Shown here piece by piece: positions 1 through 7,185 of a stretch of 63,408 bases of DNA; the stretch's first letter is position 1; each line of letters opens with the position of its first letter. The position numbers and the translations under genes are program-made. The stretch is taken from positions 1 through 63,408 of the forward strand of contig CALEZI010000119.1 of NCBI GenBank assembly GCA_937928755.1. Reading direction: 5' to 3'. Under the pieces are notes generated by a model. That model worked only from the letters and a program-made list of their open reading frames with translations. It was not told the DNA's origin and did no database searches. This DNA comes from an uncultured Rhodanobacteraceae bacterium (lineage in GTDB: Bacteria > Pseudomonadota > Gammaproteobacteria > Xanthomonadales > SZUA-5).

Positions 1-413
1 TTCTGGATTGCCGCGTCGCTTCGCTCCTCGCAATGACGACTTGATCAGAGGTTCCTTTAAAGGACTGAGGTCAAGGAAACCACCACAAGTGAGCGAGGCT
101 GATCGCGACGCGCATGGCGGGTACGCATCTGGCTGCGCCCGCAGGCGGTGCATCGGCGCTGCTGTTGCGGGGAAAATCGGTACTCATGCCGCCACGATGG
201 TGGCACGCCGAACGCGAATCGCCGGAAGGGCAAGCGCCGGGCTGGCGGTGCGGCAGTCTGGAACCAGAGCGGCCACGCATGCGCGTGGCCCTGCACAAGC
301 TCGCCTGCCATTGCTCGACATCGCCGAGCGGCGCAGCCGCCCTCGTCGTTCACCGACTCGTCGGCCAGCCACCTTTCACCGGGAACCAGGCTCGCGATGC
401 ACACCCACAAAAC
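1..413. other. Intergenic region without a recognisable gene
   Basis: No reading frame here looks like a protein; the overlapping frames are Arg/Ala/Pro-rich shadows. The first 40 bases (GGATTGCCGCGTCGCTTCGC, then CTCCTCGCAATGACG) resemble a short motif common between genes in many GC-rich bacterial genomes, probably the edge of a dispersed repeat that continues outside the window. The rest lies downstream of the OmpA-family gene and its terminator. Confidence 0.5.
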
Positions 414-440
414 AGAAGCCCGGCGCAGGGCCGGGCTTCT
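414..440 (-). terminator. Rho-independent terminator of the OmpA-family gene
   Basis: A perfect 10-bp stem (AGAAGCCCGG / CCGGGCTTCT) with a 7-base loop lies 33 bases beyond the stop codon of the minus-strand OmpA gene. On the minus strand the stem is followed by GTTTTG, a short T tract, so it is a moderate intrinsic terminator. Confidence 0.75.
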
Positions 441-472
441 ACCGTCGACATGCTGCAATCCTGGTGGGGCGA

Positions 473-1459
473 TTACTGCACGTTCAGCTCGGTGCGACGA
501 TTACGCGCGCGCCCTTCGGCTGTGTCGTTGGTGTCGATCGGGCGTGATTCGCCGTAGCCATTGACTGCGGAGATCTTGGCGCCGCTGACGCCATTGCCGG
601 TCAGGTACTCGCCGACCACATTGGCGCGGCACTCCGACAGCTTCTGGTTGTAGGCGTCGCTGCCGATCCAGTCGGTGTGACCGGCAACTTCGACGCGGAT
701 GTCGTTGCCATTCAGCACGCGAACGGCCTCATCGAGAATCGCGATCGCGTCGCTGCGCAATGTGCACTTGTCGAAGTCGAAGTTGACGCCGTTCAGCGTG
801 ATCGACACCGGCAATGGCCGCGACGGCTCTTCGACCGGCGCCATCGGCGGTTCGACCGGCGCCATCGGCGGTTCTGCGGCCGCGGCGATCGGGGCGACGT
901 GAGCGCTGCCGCCGAAGTACATGGTATAGCCCAGCATCACGGTGGTGTCCCAGAATCCGGGGCTGAAGCCGCCGGCGTCGAAGTCGGTGTACTTCTGCGC
1001 GACTTCGAAGCGGAACGCGCCGGAATCCGTGAGGTCCCACTCGAAACCGACGATCGGGCCGATCTGATAGCCCCAGTCGTCGGTATCGGTGTTGCGCAGC
1101 TCATTGCGACCGGCACCGAATGCCACGCCGAAATAGGGATGGCCCTGGCCGAAGTCGATCAGATAACGCAGTGCAACGTCGACGCTCAACTGACGCCATT
1201 CCAGCGGTTCGCCGTCGCCGCTGTCGCGGTCGAACTGGTGGTAACCGACCTCGCCTTCGAACGTCCAGTTCTCGCGGAAGACATAGCCAAGGCCGAGGCC
1301 CAGGAACGGGCCGTTGCCGGTAACGCGATCTTCATCGGACCAGCCATGGCCGATCTTCGGCGAAAGGTACCACTGGCCCTCGCTGCGGGGTGCCGCCGAG
1401 GCGAGCGGGGGAAACGCCACCAGCGCAGCCAGCGCAGTGCACAACAGTGTCTTGTTCAT
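473..1459 (-). CDS. OmpA-family outer membrane protein
   Basis: A 328-residue protein. A signal peptide ends near PLASA (about residue 22). Residues 25-185 form an OmpA-like eight-stranded barrel, seen as alternating aromatic and polar strands such as GQWYLSPKIGHGW and a typical VMLGYTMYF closing strand. A Pro-rich linker with a duplicated PPMAPVE unit follows. Residues 219-328 are an OmpA C-terminal peptidoglycan-binding domain, with VNFDFDKCTLRSDA, AGHTDWIGSDAYNQKLSECRA and GYGESRPIDTNDTAEGRARNRR. It probably anchors the outer membrane to the wall. The gene stands alone with its own terminator. The two Cys in the C-terminal domain could form a disulphide, as in OprF-type porins. Confidence 0.93.
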   Translation of the reverse strand: MNKTLLCTALAALVAFPPLASAAPRSEGQWYLSPKIGHGWSDEDRVTGNGPFLGLGLGYVFRENWTFEGEVGYHQFDRDSGDGEPLEWRQLSVDVALRYLIDFGQGHPYFGVAFGAGRNELRNTDTDDWGYQIGPIVGFEWDLTDSGAFRFEVAQKYTDFDAGGFSPGFWDTTVMLGYTMYFGGSAHVAPIAAAAEPPMAPVEPPMAPVEEPSRPLPVSITLNGVNFDFDKCTLRSDAIAILDEAVRVLNGNDIRVEVAGHTDWIGSDAYNQKLSECRANVVGEYLTGNGVSGAKISAVNGYGESRPIDTNDTAEGRARNRRTELNVQ

Positions 1460-1534
1460 GAGTCTCTCCAGAGTGTTGCGGGGTATGACTGTTCGGCCGG
1501 CGTCAGGACGATGAGACTTGCCAGCGGGTCGCTA

Positions 1535-1850
1535 CAGTTCGGGCGAATTGCCCGCTGTATGTTGATTGGCGGCGTGGTAGCACTCGCAGGACGCCGCTTC
1601 GAGCGCGCCGCAAGACGATGTTGGTTTCGCAACGGCTGTCGTGGATGCACTGGCGTCGCTGCGGCGATGGTGACCGCGCTGCGCTGCACAACGAGCATGT
1701 CGGCGAGGTACTGATATGTCAGCTGGAAGTTGTCTGCATGCGTGCGGTCGTGGGTCATCAGCAGCCAGCGCGGCAAACACTTGCGAGACCAGCACGCTTC
1801 CGACGTTGTCCCGATGCGAGCTGCCGTGTGTCGCGCGATCCTGCGATCAG
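1535..1850 (-). pseudogene. Eroded Crp/Fnr-family regulator, C-terminal remnant
   Basis: On the minus strand, one frame (about 1765-1655) reads CLPRWLLMTHDRTHADNF, then QLTYQYLADMLVVQRSAVTI. This is the helix-turn-helix of Crp/Fnr regulators (family pattern RWLLM.qDR...L.LTqe.LA.MLGV.R.SVT). Downstream, about 1615-1580, a different frame reads ALEAASCECYHA, matching the family ending LEAASCECY. The two pieces are out of frame and the cyclic-nucleotide-binding half is absent: the DUF3309 gene starts at 2040, leaving no room. I read this as a decayed, 5'-truncated regulator. In related bacteria such regulators often sit beside the same small stress membrane genes, so it may once have controlled the cluster upstream. 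Confidence 0.65.
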
Positions 1851-1881
1851 GGCGAGTCCACCGCCGCAACCTGCAAGCGCC

Positions 1882-2040
1882 TCAGATCCGGCCCATCAGC
1901 ACCAGCAACAGGATGATCACCAGCACCAGGCCCAGGCCACCACTCGGCCCGTAGCCCCAGGAGCGACTGTGACCCCAACTGGGCAAGGCGCCCACCAGCA
2001 TCAATACAATGACGATCAACAGAATCGTGCCAATGGACAT
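1882..2040 (-). CDS. DUF3309-family small membrane protein
   Basis: A 52-residue protein. It starts MSIGTILLIVIVLMLVGALP, has a central SWGHSRSWGYGPSGG turn, and ends in a second hydrophobic helix before MGRI. The two-helix hairpin with the SWGYGPSGG loop is diagnostic of DUF3309. Function is unknown; relatives lie in stress-induced clusters beside DUF1328 and DUF3096 proteins, as here. It is the last intact gene of the minus-strand run; beyond its stop lies only the Crp/Fnr remnant. Confidence 0.88.
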   Translation of the reverse strand: MSIGTILLIVIVLMLVGALPSWGHSRSWGYGPSGGLGLVLVIILLLVLMGRI

Positions 2041-2072
2041 GGTTTATCCCCTTGTGGAAAAACCAACCGGCA

Positions 2073-2228
2073 TCAGGTCAGGCGCATGCCGCTGGCGCCG
2101 AACAAGCCAATCAGCCCGATGACGATCAGGTAGATGGCGACGATGTAGTTGAGCAGTCGCGGCTGCACCAGGATCAGGATCCCGGCCAGCAAGGCGATGA
2201 TCGGAGCCAGGCTGAGTTGCATGTTCAT
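2073..2228 (-). CDS. DUF3096-family small membrane protein
   Basis: A 51-residue protein starting MNMQLSLAPIIALLAGILIL and ending GLFGASGMRLT. Two transmembrane helices are joined by VQPRLLNYIVA, the typical DUF3096 pattern (PRLLNYIVAIYLI.iGl.GL). The start at 2228 is preferred to the internal ATG at 2222 because family members begin a few residues before the first helix. It lies 32 bases from the DUF3309 gene, probably co-transcribed. Function is unknown. Confidence 0.88.
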   Translation of the reverse strand: MNMQLSLAPIIALLAGILILVQPRLLNYIVAIYLIVIGLIGLFGASGMRLT

Positions 2229-2479
2229 GTCGAATCCTTGGCGGCATTTCTGGGTTGGTGGATGCCCGGCGAGCGAAAAAGCAGCCGACTGGCACAGCAT
2301 CGAATCTGCGCCACTTTGCGAACCTGGTCGGTGCGTTGCCACACACTGATCATTGGCAGGACGCAGCTGCGCCTGTTGACGCACCGAAGCTGCGGGGGGA
2401 GCGACCTCGAGGCGCGAACTCCGCGAACGACGGCTCGCGACACAAGGTCGCTCCGACATCGATGACAATGACTTGCCGC

Positions 2480-3559
2480 TCAGGAGCCGAGCAATTTCGC
2501 CAGCGGGCTCCAGTTGGGTATGCGCTCGGCAATGATCCGCAGACAGGTCAACAGAGGCATCGCCAGCAACAGCCCTGGCGCGCCCCACAGCCAGCCACAC
2601 AGCATCAACGCGAGAAACACCATCACGGGATCGAGGGCCAGGCGTCGCCCCACGATCTGCGGGGTCACCACTTCCTCGACCGATTTGACGGCGGCGAACG
2701 CCAGTGGCACGGCCAGTGCCGGCAGCACCGAAGCGAACTGGCCGAAGCCGACAACGGTGAGAATGACCATGACCAGCATCGGGCCGACGAACGGAACAAA
2801 GTTGAGGATTGCCGTGACGCCGCCCCACAGCAGGGGATTGGCGACGCCAAGCCACCAGAGCGCGCCGGCAAGCGCCAGACCGAGCGCGGTATTGATGGCG
2901 GTAATGGTCACGACATAGGTCGAGAGTTCGCGCTGCGCGCTGCGAGTGGCGATGACGATGTCCTTCTTCAAGTGCAACGCCGGAGCCAGCTCAACCAGCT
3001 TTCGCAGCAGTCCATCGCCCTTCAGCAAAAAGATGAAGATCAGCACCAAGGTGGCGATCAGGCTGCCTATCGCGCCCGGTGTCGCGCTCATCATCTGCGC
3101 CAGTTTGCTCGGGCCTGCGGCGACCACACGCTGCACCCGGCTGTCGCCGTCCATGTCGGTCAGCTTGGCGAGTTGTTCGCCGGCCCGGGTCGCTTCGCGC
3201 ATCGGCGAACGCAGCGCGATCAGCGCCTGCTCGATGCGACCGATCGAGGTCGGTACCTGTTCCGCCCAGTCTCGCGCCGGTCCGACCAGACTTCCCAGCA
3301 GGAAGCCGATCAGCGACAGTGTGGTCGTGATGGTCAAAGCCACGGCGACGACCCGCGGTACCTTCCAGTTGCACAGCAGTCGCACCGCGGGTGACAACAT
3401 CAGACTCAGCAGGACCGCCAGCAGGAACGGCACCACCAGCACCGCCGCAACCGCACAGGCATGCAGCGCCAGCAGCGCGAGAATGCCGGCGAGCAGGCGA
3501 TTGCGCGTGGGATGCTCGGCAACGACCGCGACATCGATGGCGTCCGTTGGCGAGCTCAC
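2480..3559 (-). CDS. AI-2E/PerM-family permease
   Basis: A 359-residue polytopic membrane protein of the AI-2E transporter family (PF01594). It has about 8 predicted helices: three near the N terminus (LLAGILALLALHACAVAAVL, FLLAVLLSLMLSPAVRLL, VVAVALTITTTLSLIGFLLG), an amphipathic soluble stretch at about 95-165, then the C-terminal core with the family motif FVPFVGPMLVM and the VTPQIVGRRLALDPVMVFLA segment. Family members export small molecules or act as Na+/H+ antiporters; the substrate cannot be read from sequence. The start is GTG, 4 bases after the preceding gene, implying translational coupling. Confidence 0.88.
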   Translation of the reverse strand: MSSPTDAIDVAVVAEHPTRNRLLAGILALLALHACAVAAVLVVPFLLAVLLSLMLSPAVRLLCNWKVPRVVAVALTITTTLSLIGFLLGSLVGPARDWAEQVPTSIGRIEQALIALRSPMREATRAGEQLAKLTDMDGDSRVQRVVAAGPSKLAQMMSATPGAIGSLIATLVLIFIFLLKGDGLLRKLVELAPALHLKKDIVIATRSAQRELSTYVVTITAINTALGLALAGALWWLGVANPLLWGGVTAILNFVPFVGPMLVMVILTVVGFGQFASVLPALAVPLAFAAVKSVEEVVTPQIVGRRLALDPVMVFLALMLCGWLWGAPGLLLAMPLLTCLRIIAERIPNWSPLAKLLGS

Positions 3560-3563
3560 GCGT

Positions 3564-3890
3564 TCAGACGTCGTGCAACGTGGGCGCTATCTCGACATCG
3601 ACCTTCTGAGCGTCGGCATTGGGTGCCGAAGCGCGTGCCAGGACGGCGGCGAGCAACGCGGGTCCGATCGGCGAGCGCAACACCCAGGCGCTGCCGGCGA
3701 GCAGCATCGTGCCGAGACGCGACCAATGGCGGGGCGACAGCGTCGCCAGCGCCAGTCCACCGGCCAGCCCGGCGCCGATCCAGACGGCCAGCCGCTCGCG
3801 CTGGCTCCAGTTATGCGGACCAAAGCCATCGCTGACGATCACGGTTGCCCCGTCAACGGTGGTCATCGGCTGATCCGATTGGGGCTGCAT
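3564..3890 (-). CDS. Small hypothetical membrane-associated protein
   Basis: A 108-residue protein starting MQPQSDQPMTTVDGATVIVS. It has two hydrophobic segments: AVWIGAGLAGGLALATL near residue 40 and GTMLLAGSAWVLRSPIGPAL near 65, with an acidic C-terminal tail VDVEIAPTLHDV. A longer frame extends to 3959, but that would overlap the neighbour starting at 4122 and adds a Trp/Cys-rich unnatural N terminus, so 3890 is chosen. I recognise no family. It is flanked by stress-type membrane genes on the same strand. Confidence 0.65.
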   Translation of the reverse strand: MQPQSDQPMTTVDGATVIVSDGFGPHNWSQRERLAVWIGAGLAGGLALATLSPRHWSRLGTMLLAGSAWVLRSPIGPALLAAVLARASAPNADAQKVDVEIAPTLHDV

Positions 3891-3903
3891 CACAGGCGCC
3901 ACA

Positions 3904-4122
3904 CTAGTTCTTGCCGCGAACCACCAGCAACACGATGCCGGCAATGACCAAGCCGGCACCGGCCCAGACCGGAACGTTCACGGTCTTCTTGTCCTTGACC
4001 GACAAGCTGATCGGCCCGATCTGCGTGCTGTGGGTGTTTTCCGTGTAGGTGAAACTGCCGTAGGCGAGGCCAAGTACGCCCGCCACGATCATGATCAGTG
4101 CTGCCAGCTTGATGCCATTCAC
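3904..4122 (-). CDS. Small two-helix membrane protein (conserved, unknown function)
   Basis: A 72-residue protein. Helix 1 is IKLAALIMIVAGVLGLAYG; a polar middle FTYTENTHSTQIGPISLSVK leads to helix 2, VWAGAGLVIAGIVLLVV. The layout 'YGxFTYTxxTHxxxxGPxxLxVKxKKTVNVPVWAG' is a pattern I know from many proteobacterial small membrane proteins of unknown function. It lies 35 bases from the DUF1328 gene upstream and 13 from the next gene, so probably part of the stress-type operon. Confidence 0.8.
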   Translation of the reverse strand: MNGIKLAALIMIVAGVLGLAYGSFTYTENTHSTQIGPISLSVKDKKTVNVPVWAGAGLVIAGIVLLVVRGKN

Positions 4123-4157
4123 GGTTTTGCTCCTCTATGGTTCATGAGCCCGTTGAA

Positions 4158-4322
4158 TCAGCGTCGCGAACGCCGGCCCATGATCAGGGATGCCAGGAAA
4201 AGCACGATGAAGATCAGGAACAGAATCTTGGCGATGCCCACGGCTGATCCGGCAATGCCACCGAAGCCCAGCACGCCGGCAACCAGCGCGATGATGAGAA
4301 ATATGATTGCGTAGTGCAGCAT
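4158..4322 (-). CDS. DUF1328-family small membrane protein (YtjA type)
   Basis: A 54-residue protein starting MLHYAIIFLIIALVAGVLGF. GGIAGSAVGIAKILFLIFIV follows, then a basic tail MGRRSRR. This matches DUF1328 (YtjA) throughout, including the FGGIAGxAxGIAKILFxIF signature. The family is a small two-helix inner-membrane protein of unknown function. It begins the 1882-4322 sub-run; the 275 bases upstream (4323-4597) hold no gene and presumably carry its promoter. Confidence 0.92.
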   Translation of the reverse strand: MLHYAIIFLIIALVAGVLGFGGIAGSAVGIAKILFLIFIVLFLASLIMGRRSRR

Positions 4323-4597
4323 GACAGTACTCCTTCAAGCGACTCTCGCGACGGCGTCCGGTTGACGCAATCGGCGTCTCTCATCCGCTGAGTCTGGTCG
4401 CCATCGCCGGCAAGGTCGGTGCGGTGGCACACGCTGCCGGCGAACCGGGTTACCCCGATGATGGGCGGTTGTGACGCATTCCCCGGGCCGCTCACTCGGT
4501 GCGGTCGCAACAACGTCCGGACTTGGCGCAGTCTGCGCTTGATCCAAACACTGGACTCGACTTCGAATGGCGGTTTGCAACGATCTTCGCGTTGTCG
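4323..4597. other. Gene-free spacer, probable promoter region
   Basis: No convincing coding frame, repeat or terminator is visible between the DUF1328 gene (start 4322, minus) and the 3' end of the YqjK-like gene. Since both flanking genes run leftward, the promoter for the 1882-4322 group is probably here, but I cannot pick a confident -35/-10 pair. Confidence 0.4.
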
Positions 4598-4876
4598 TCA
4601 CGGCCCACGCAGCCGCTGCACCATCTGCCAGGCGACCCAACTGCGCTGCACCCAGGTGCCGACGCTGCGTGGCCTGGCCAGGGCGATGATCGCCAGACCG
4701 CCGATGACCCAGAGCGGGTGTCGCCGCACCATCTGGCCCAATGCGATGCCCTGATCGGCCAGCGCCAGCGGTGCGCGCAACGGCTGCATGTCCAGCGCCA
4801 CGGCAATCCGCTGCGCCGCGGCGGCTTCGATCAGAATTTCCCGGCGAGCCTGCAGGGCGATGAGTCTGGGGTTCAT
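4598..4876 (-). CDS. YqjK-like protein
   Basis: A 92-residue protein: MNPRLIALQARREILIEAAA, an amphipathic N-terminal region, then a single hydrophobic segment HPLWVIGGLAIIALARPRSV and a basic tail. It matches the YqjK layout by motif and by neighbourhood, third in a yqjD-yqjE-yqjK order. Its ATG overlaps the stop of the YqjE-like gene (ATGA), so they are coupled. In E. coli the yqjDEK set is stationary-phase/stress induced and YqjD binds ribosomes at the membrane; that role is an inference here. Confidence 0.82.
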   Translation of the reverse strand: MNPRLIALQARREILIEAAAAQRIAVALDMQPLRAPLALADQGIALGQMVRRHPLWVIGGLAIIALARPRSVGTWVQRSWVAWQMVQRLRGP

Positions 4877-5262
4877 TTTCGCGTCAGAAAGGCGCGGTCC
4901 TTGCTCAACTCGAGCAGGCTCGCAGCGAAAGGCTTGGGTTGCGTGCGCACCTTGTGCAGGGCCAGGCGCCAGGCGCCGACGCCGACCAACAGGAAGAAGG
5001 TCGCCAGAACGCCCAGGACCAGAATGCGGTGGGTATCCCAGAAGGCAAGCGCGATCACCAGGGTGCCGAGCACCACGCCGATGCCGACACTCATGGCTGC
5101 GGTCAGCGCCAGCGCGAGCATCGACATGAACTGCAGATGCCCCTGTTCAACATCGGCGGCGAGCAGGCTGAGTCGCGTCTGCACCACTCCGACGAGCGTA
5201 CCGGTCAGGTGCGTCAGCGACTGCAGCAGTCCCTTGCTCGCGGCGGGCGTAGCTTCGGCCAT
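4873..5262 (-). CDS. YqjE-like protein, phage-holin-III superfamily
   Basis: A 129-residue protein starting MAEATPAASKGLLQSLTHL. An N-terminal amphipathic region (LVGVVQTRLSLLAADVEQG) precedes two helices, LALALTAAMSVGIGVVLGTL and ILVLGVLATFFLLVGVGAW, matching YqjE/putative actinobacterial holin-X (PF07332). A longer in-frame start at 5340 would overlap the yqjD-like gene, so 5262 is preferred. Despite the name, chromosomal YqjE copies in this context are not lysis proteins. Downstream it overlaps the YqjK gene by four bases. Confidence 0.85.
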   Translation of the reverse strand: MAEATPAASKGLLQSLTHLTGTLVGVVQTRLSLLAADVEQGHLQFMSMLALALTAAMSVGIGVVLGTLVIALAFWDTHRILVLGVLATFFLLVGVGAWRLALHKVRTQPKPFAASLLELSKDRAFLTRK

Positions 5263-5273
5263 GGCGCGTCGGC

Positions 5274-5594
5274 CTAACTGCGACGGATCAACAATCCGAG
5301 TACCAGCCCGATACCGCCGGCGATGCCGAGCGCCGCCCACGGATTGTCGTGCACATAAACGTCTGTCGCCTTGGCCGCTTTCTTGCCGTTGGCCAACAGC
5401 GCCGCTTGCGATTGCGTGATGTGCTCGCTGACCTTGCGCAGCGATTCCCGGGCCTTGGTGCGCAATTCGTCGAGTTTATGGTCGCCCTGGTTCGCGGTTG
5501 CCTTGAGCAGCGCCTCGGCGTCGTCCATGACCACCTTGAAATCGGCGATCAGTTGCTCCTGGCCAAGGTGATTGTCGCCAGATGCAGAATTCAT
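5274..5594 (-). CDS. DUF883-family (ElaB/YqjD-like) membrane-anchored protein
   Basis: A 106-residue protein. The N-terminal two thirds is an acidic amphipathic helix (LIADFKVVMDDAEALLKATA ... LDELRTKARESLRKVSE). The C terminus has the family signature VHDNPWAALGIAGGIGLVLG followed by the tail LLIRRS, a C-tail membrane anchor. The NPWxAxGxAxxxGxxxGxLxxRR motif is diagnostic of DUF883. In E. coli, YqjD/ElaB bind stationary-phase ribosomes at the inner membrane. It heads the yqjD-E-K group; the stop is 11 bases from the yqjE start. Confidence 0.93.
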   Translation of the reverse strand: MNSASGDNHLGQEQLIADFKVVMDDAEALLKATANQGDHKLDELRTKARESLRKVSEHITQSQAALLANGKKAAKATDVYVHDNPWAALGIAGGIGLVLGLLIRRS

Positions 5595-5675
5595 GCTTGT
5601 ACTCCCTGCCGAACGGATGTCCCCCGACGATCCGCCTGTAGTTCGCCAAGCTCTGTGCGCTGGCACACCAAAGGC

Positions 5676-6917
5676 TCATCCGTGCTGGCGAATGAAGTCA
5701 CGCACTTCCGGGTAAACCACCTCGCGCCAGCGGCGTCCGCTGAAGATGCCGTAGTGGCCGGCGCCCTTGACCGTCAGGTGGCGCTTGTTCGCTTGCGGGA
5801 TGCCCGGCGTCAGTCCGTGGGTGGCTTCGGTCTGGCCGAGGCCGGAGATGTCGTCCAGTTCGCCTTCGATGGTGAACAGGGCGGTGTTCCCGATCGTTTC
5901 AGGCGCCACGCGCTGGCCGCGCACATACCATTCGCCGCGCGGCAGCAGGTGCTGCTGGAAAACCACGCGGATGGTGTCGAGATAGTACTCGGCGGGCATG
6001 TCGAGCACGGCGTTGTATTCGTCGTAGAACTTGCGGTGCGAGTCGGCGTCCTCGAGGTCGCCGCGCAGCAGGTCCTGGTAGAAATCCCAGTGCGAAGACA
6101 CATGTCTGCTCGGGTTCATCGCCAGGAAACCGGCGTGCTGCAGAAACCCTGGGTAGACCTTGCGCCGATGCCCCGGATAGTTGCGCGGCACCTCGTGGAT
6201 CACGTGGTTCTGGAACCAGCTGAGCGGCTTGGTGATGGCGAGGTCGTTGACCTTGGTCGGACTGTTGCGGGTATCGATCGGGCCGCCCATCAGGGTCAAC
6301 GAGCGTGGCAGCGTTTCGCCATCGCTGGCCATCAGCGACACCGCCGCCATCACCGGTACGGTCGGCTGGCAAACGCTGATCACATGCAGGCGTTCGGCGC
6401 CGATGTGCTTGATGAACTCGCGGATGTAGTCAATGTAATCGTCGAGGTGGAAGGCGCCTTGTTCGACCGGCACCATGCGCGCGTCGATCCAGTCGGTCAG
6501 GTAAACCTTGTGGTCCTTGAGCAGGGTGCGCACGGTATCGCGAAGCAGCGTCGAGTGATGACCCGAGAGCGGCGCCACCACCAGCACCGGCGGATCGTCC
6601 TTGAGGTCGCCGACGGTTTTCGGATCGTCGGAAAAGCGCTTGAAGCGGATCAGGTTGCAAAACGGCTTGGCGAGCACGGTGAACTCGACGATCGGCACCT
6701 GGTGGCCATGCGCCTCGACCGACTTGATGCCGAATTCGGGCTTCTCGTAGTCCTTGCCGATGCGATACAGCAGTTCGTAGGTCGCCGCCACGCGCGGCGC
6801 GCCGGGCATCCTGGACAGCACGCTCGACGGCTGCGAGTACATCTTGGCAGCGGCATCGGAGAAGGCGACGAACGGACTCATCAGCGAGCGCTGGAGTTCG
6901 TGGAAGTGGTACAGCAT
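5676..6917 (-). CDS. phaZ: Intracellular polyhydroxyalkanoate depolymerase
   Basis: A 413-residue protein starting MLYHFHELQRSLMSPFVAFS, the classical start of intracellular PHA depolymerases (PHB_depo_C). The active-site segment is VISVCQPTVPVMAA, with the nucleophilic Cys at residue 183, the same number as in the characterised Ralstonia PhaZa1, where Cys replaces Ser in the lipase box. Other family blocks are LSGHHSTLLRDTV, YLTDWIDARMVPV and, at the C terminus, GAGHYGIFSGRRWRE with the catalytic His. It mobilises stored PHB. No PHA synthase or phasin lies nearby. A longer frame to 7085 exists but lacks family similarity. Confidence 0.95.
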   Translation of the reverse strand: MLYHFHELQRSLMSPFVAFSDAAAKMYSQPSSVLSRMPGAPRVAATYELLYRIGKDYEKPEFGIKSVEAHGHQVPIVEFTVLAKPFCNLIRFKRFSDDPKTVGDLKDDPPVLVVAPLSGHHSTLLRDTVRTLLKDHKVYLTDWIDARMVPVEQGAFHLDDYIDYIREFIKHIGAERLHVISVCQPTVPVMAAVSLMASDGETLPRSLTLMGGPIDTRNSPTKVNDLAITKPLSWFQNHVIHEVPRNYPGHRRKVYPGFLQHAGFLAMNPSRHVSSHWDFYQDLLRGDLEDADSHRKFYDEYNAVLDMPAEYYLDTIRVVFQQHLLPRGEWYVRGQRVAPETIGNTALFTIEGELDDISGLGQTEATHGLTPGIPQANKRHLTVKGAGHYGIFSGRRWREVVYPEVRDFIRQHG

Positions 6918-7039
6918 GGCGCCACGCTCCGATCTGGTGCAGGTGCCGTATGTTGCGGTGCACAAAGCGACCGCGCCAGTGGTCATAGGTCTCAATTTGC
7001 AACTGATCGGGGGAGATTGCGCAGGGCGGATCCGGCGGT

Positions 7040-7140
7040 GCGCAGCAGAAGCGGGGCAAGGGGCAGGGGGCCAGCCTCGCGTCACCGCCCGACTGTGCGA
7101 CGAGGCGGGTCCCCTGCCCCTTGCCCCGCTTCTGCTGCGC
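7040..7140. repeat. Perfect 30-bp inverted repeat between phaZ and the sugar dehydrogenase gene
   Basis: Bases 7040-7069 and 7111-7140 are exact reverse complements (GCGCAGCAGAAGCGGGGCAA plus GGGGCAGGGG on the left arm), around a 41-base loop. It sits between two co-directional minus-strand genes, 45 bases after the stop of the upstream one. No T tract follows, so a simple intrinsic terminator is unlikely. It could fold in RNA as a barrier or be a palindromic mobile element. Confidence 0.9.
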
Positions 7141-7185
7141 GTCCACGAAGTGGGACAAAGAAGACCAGTGAGCGGCGCCTGCTCC

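Noticed and set aside
8..547. Plus-strand frames in the first 550 bases
   Set aside because: Arg/Ala/Pro-rich with no domain, and they overlap the terminator and 3' end of the OmpA gene.
4873..5262. Prophage holin
   Set aside because: The holin-superfamily gene is the chromosomal yqjE in a yqjD-E-K set; no endolysin or other phage genes are nearby.
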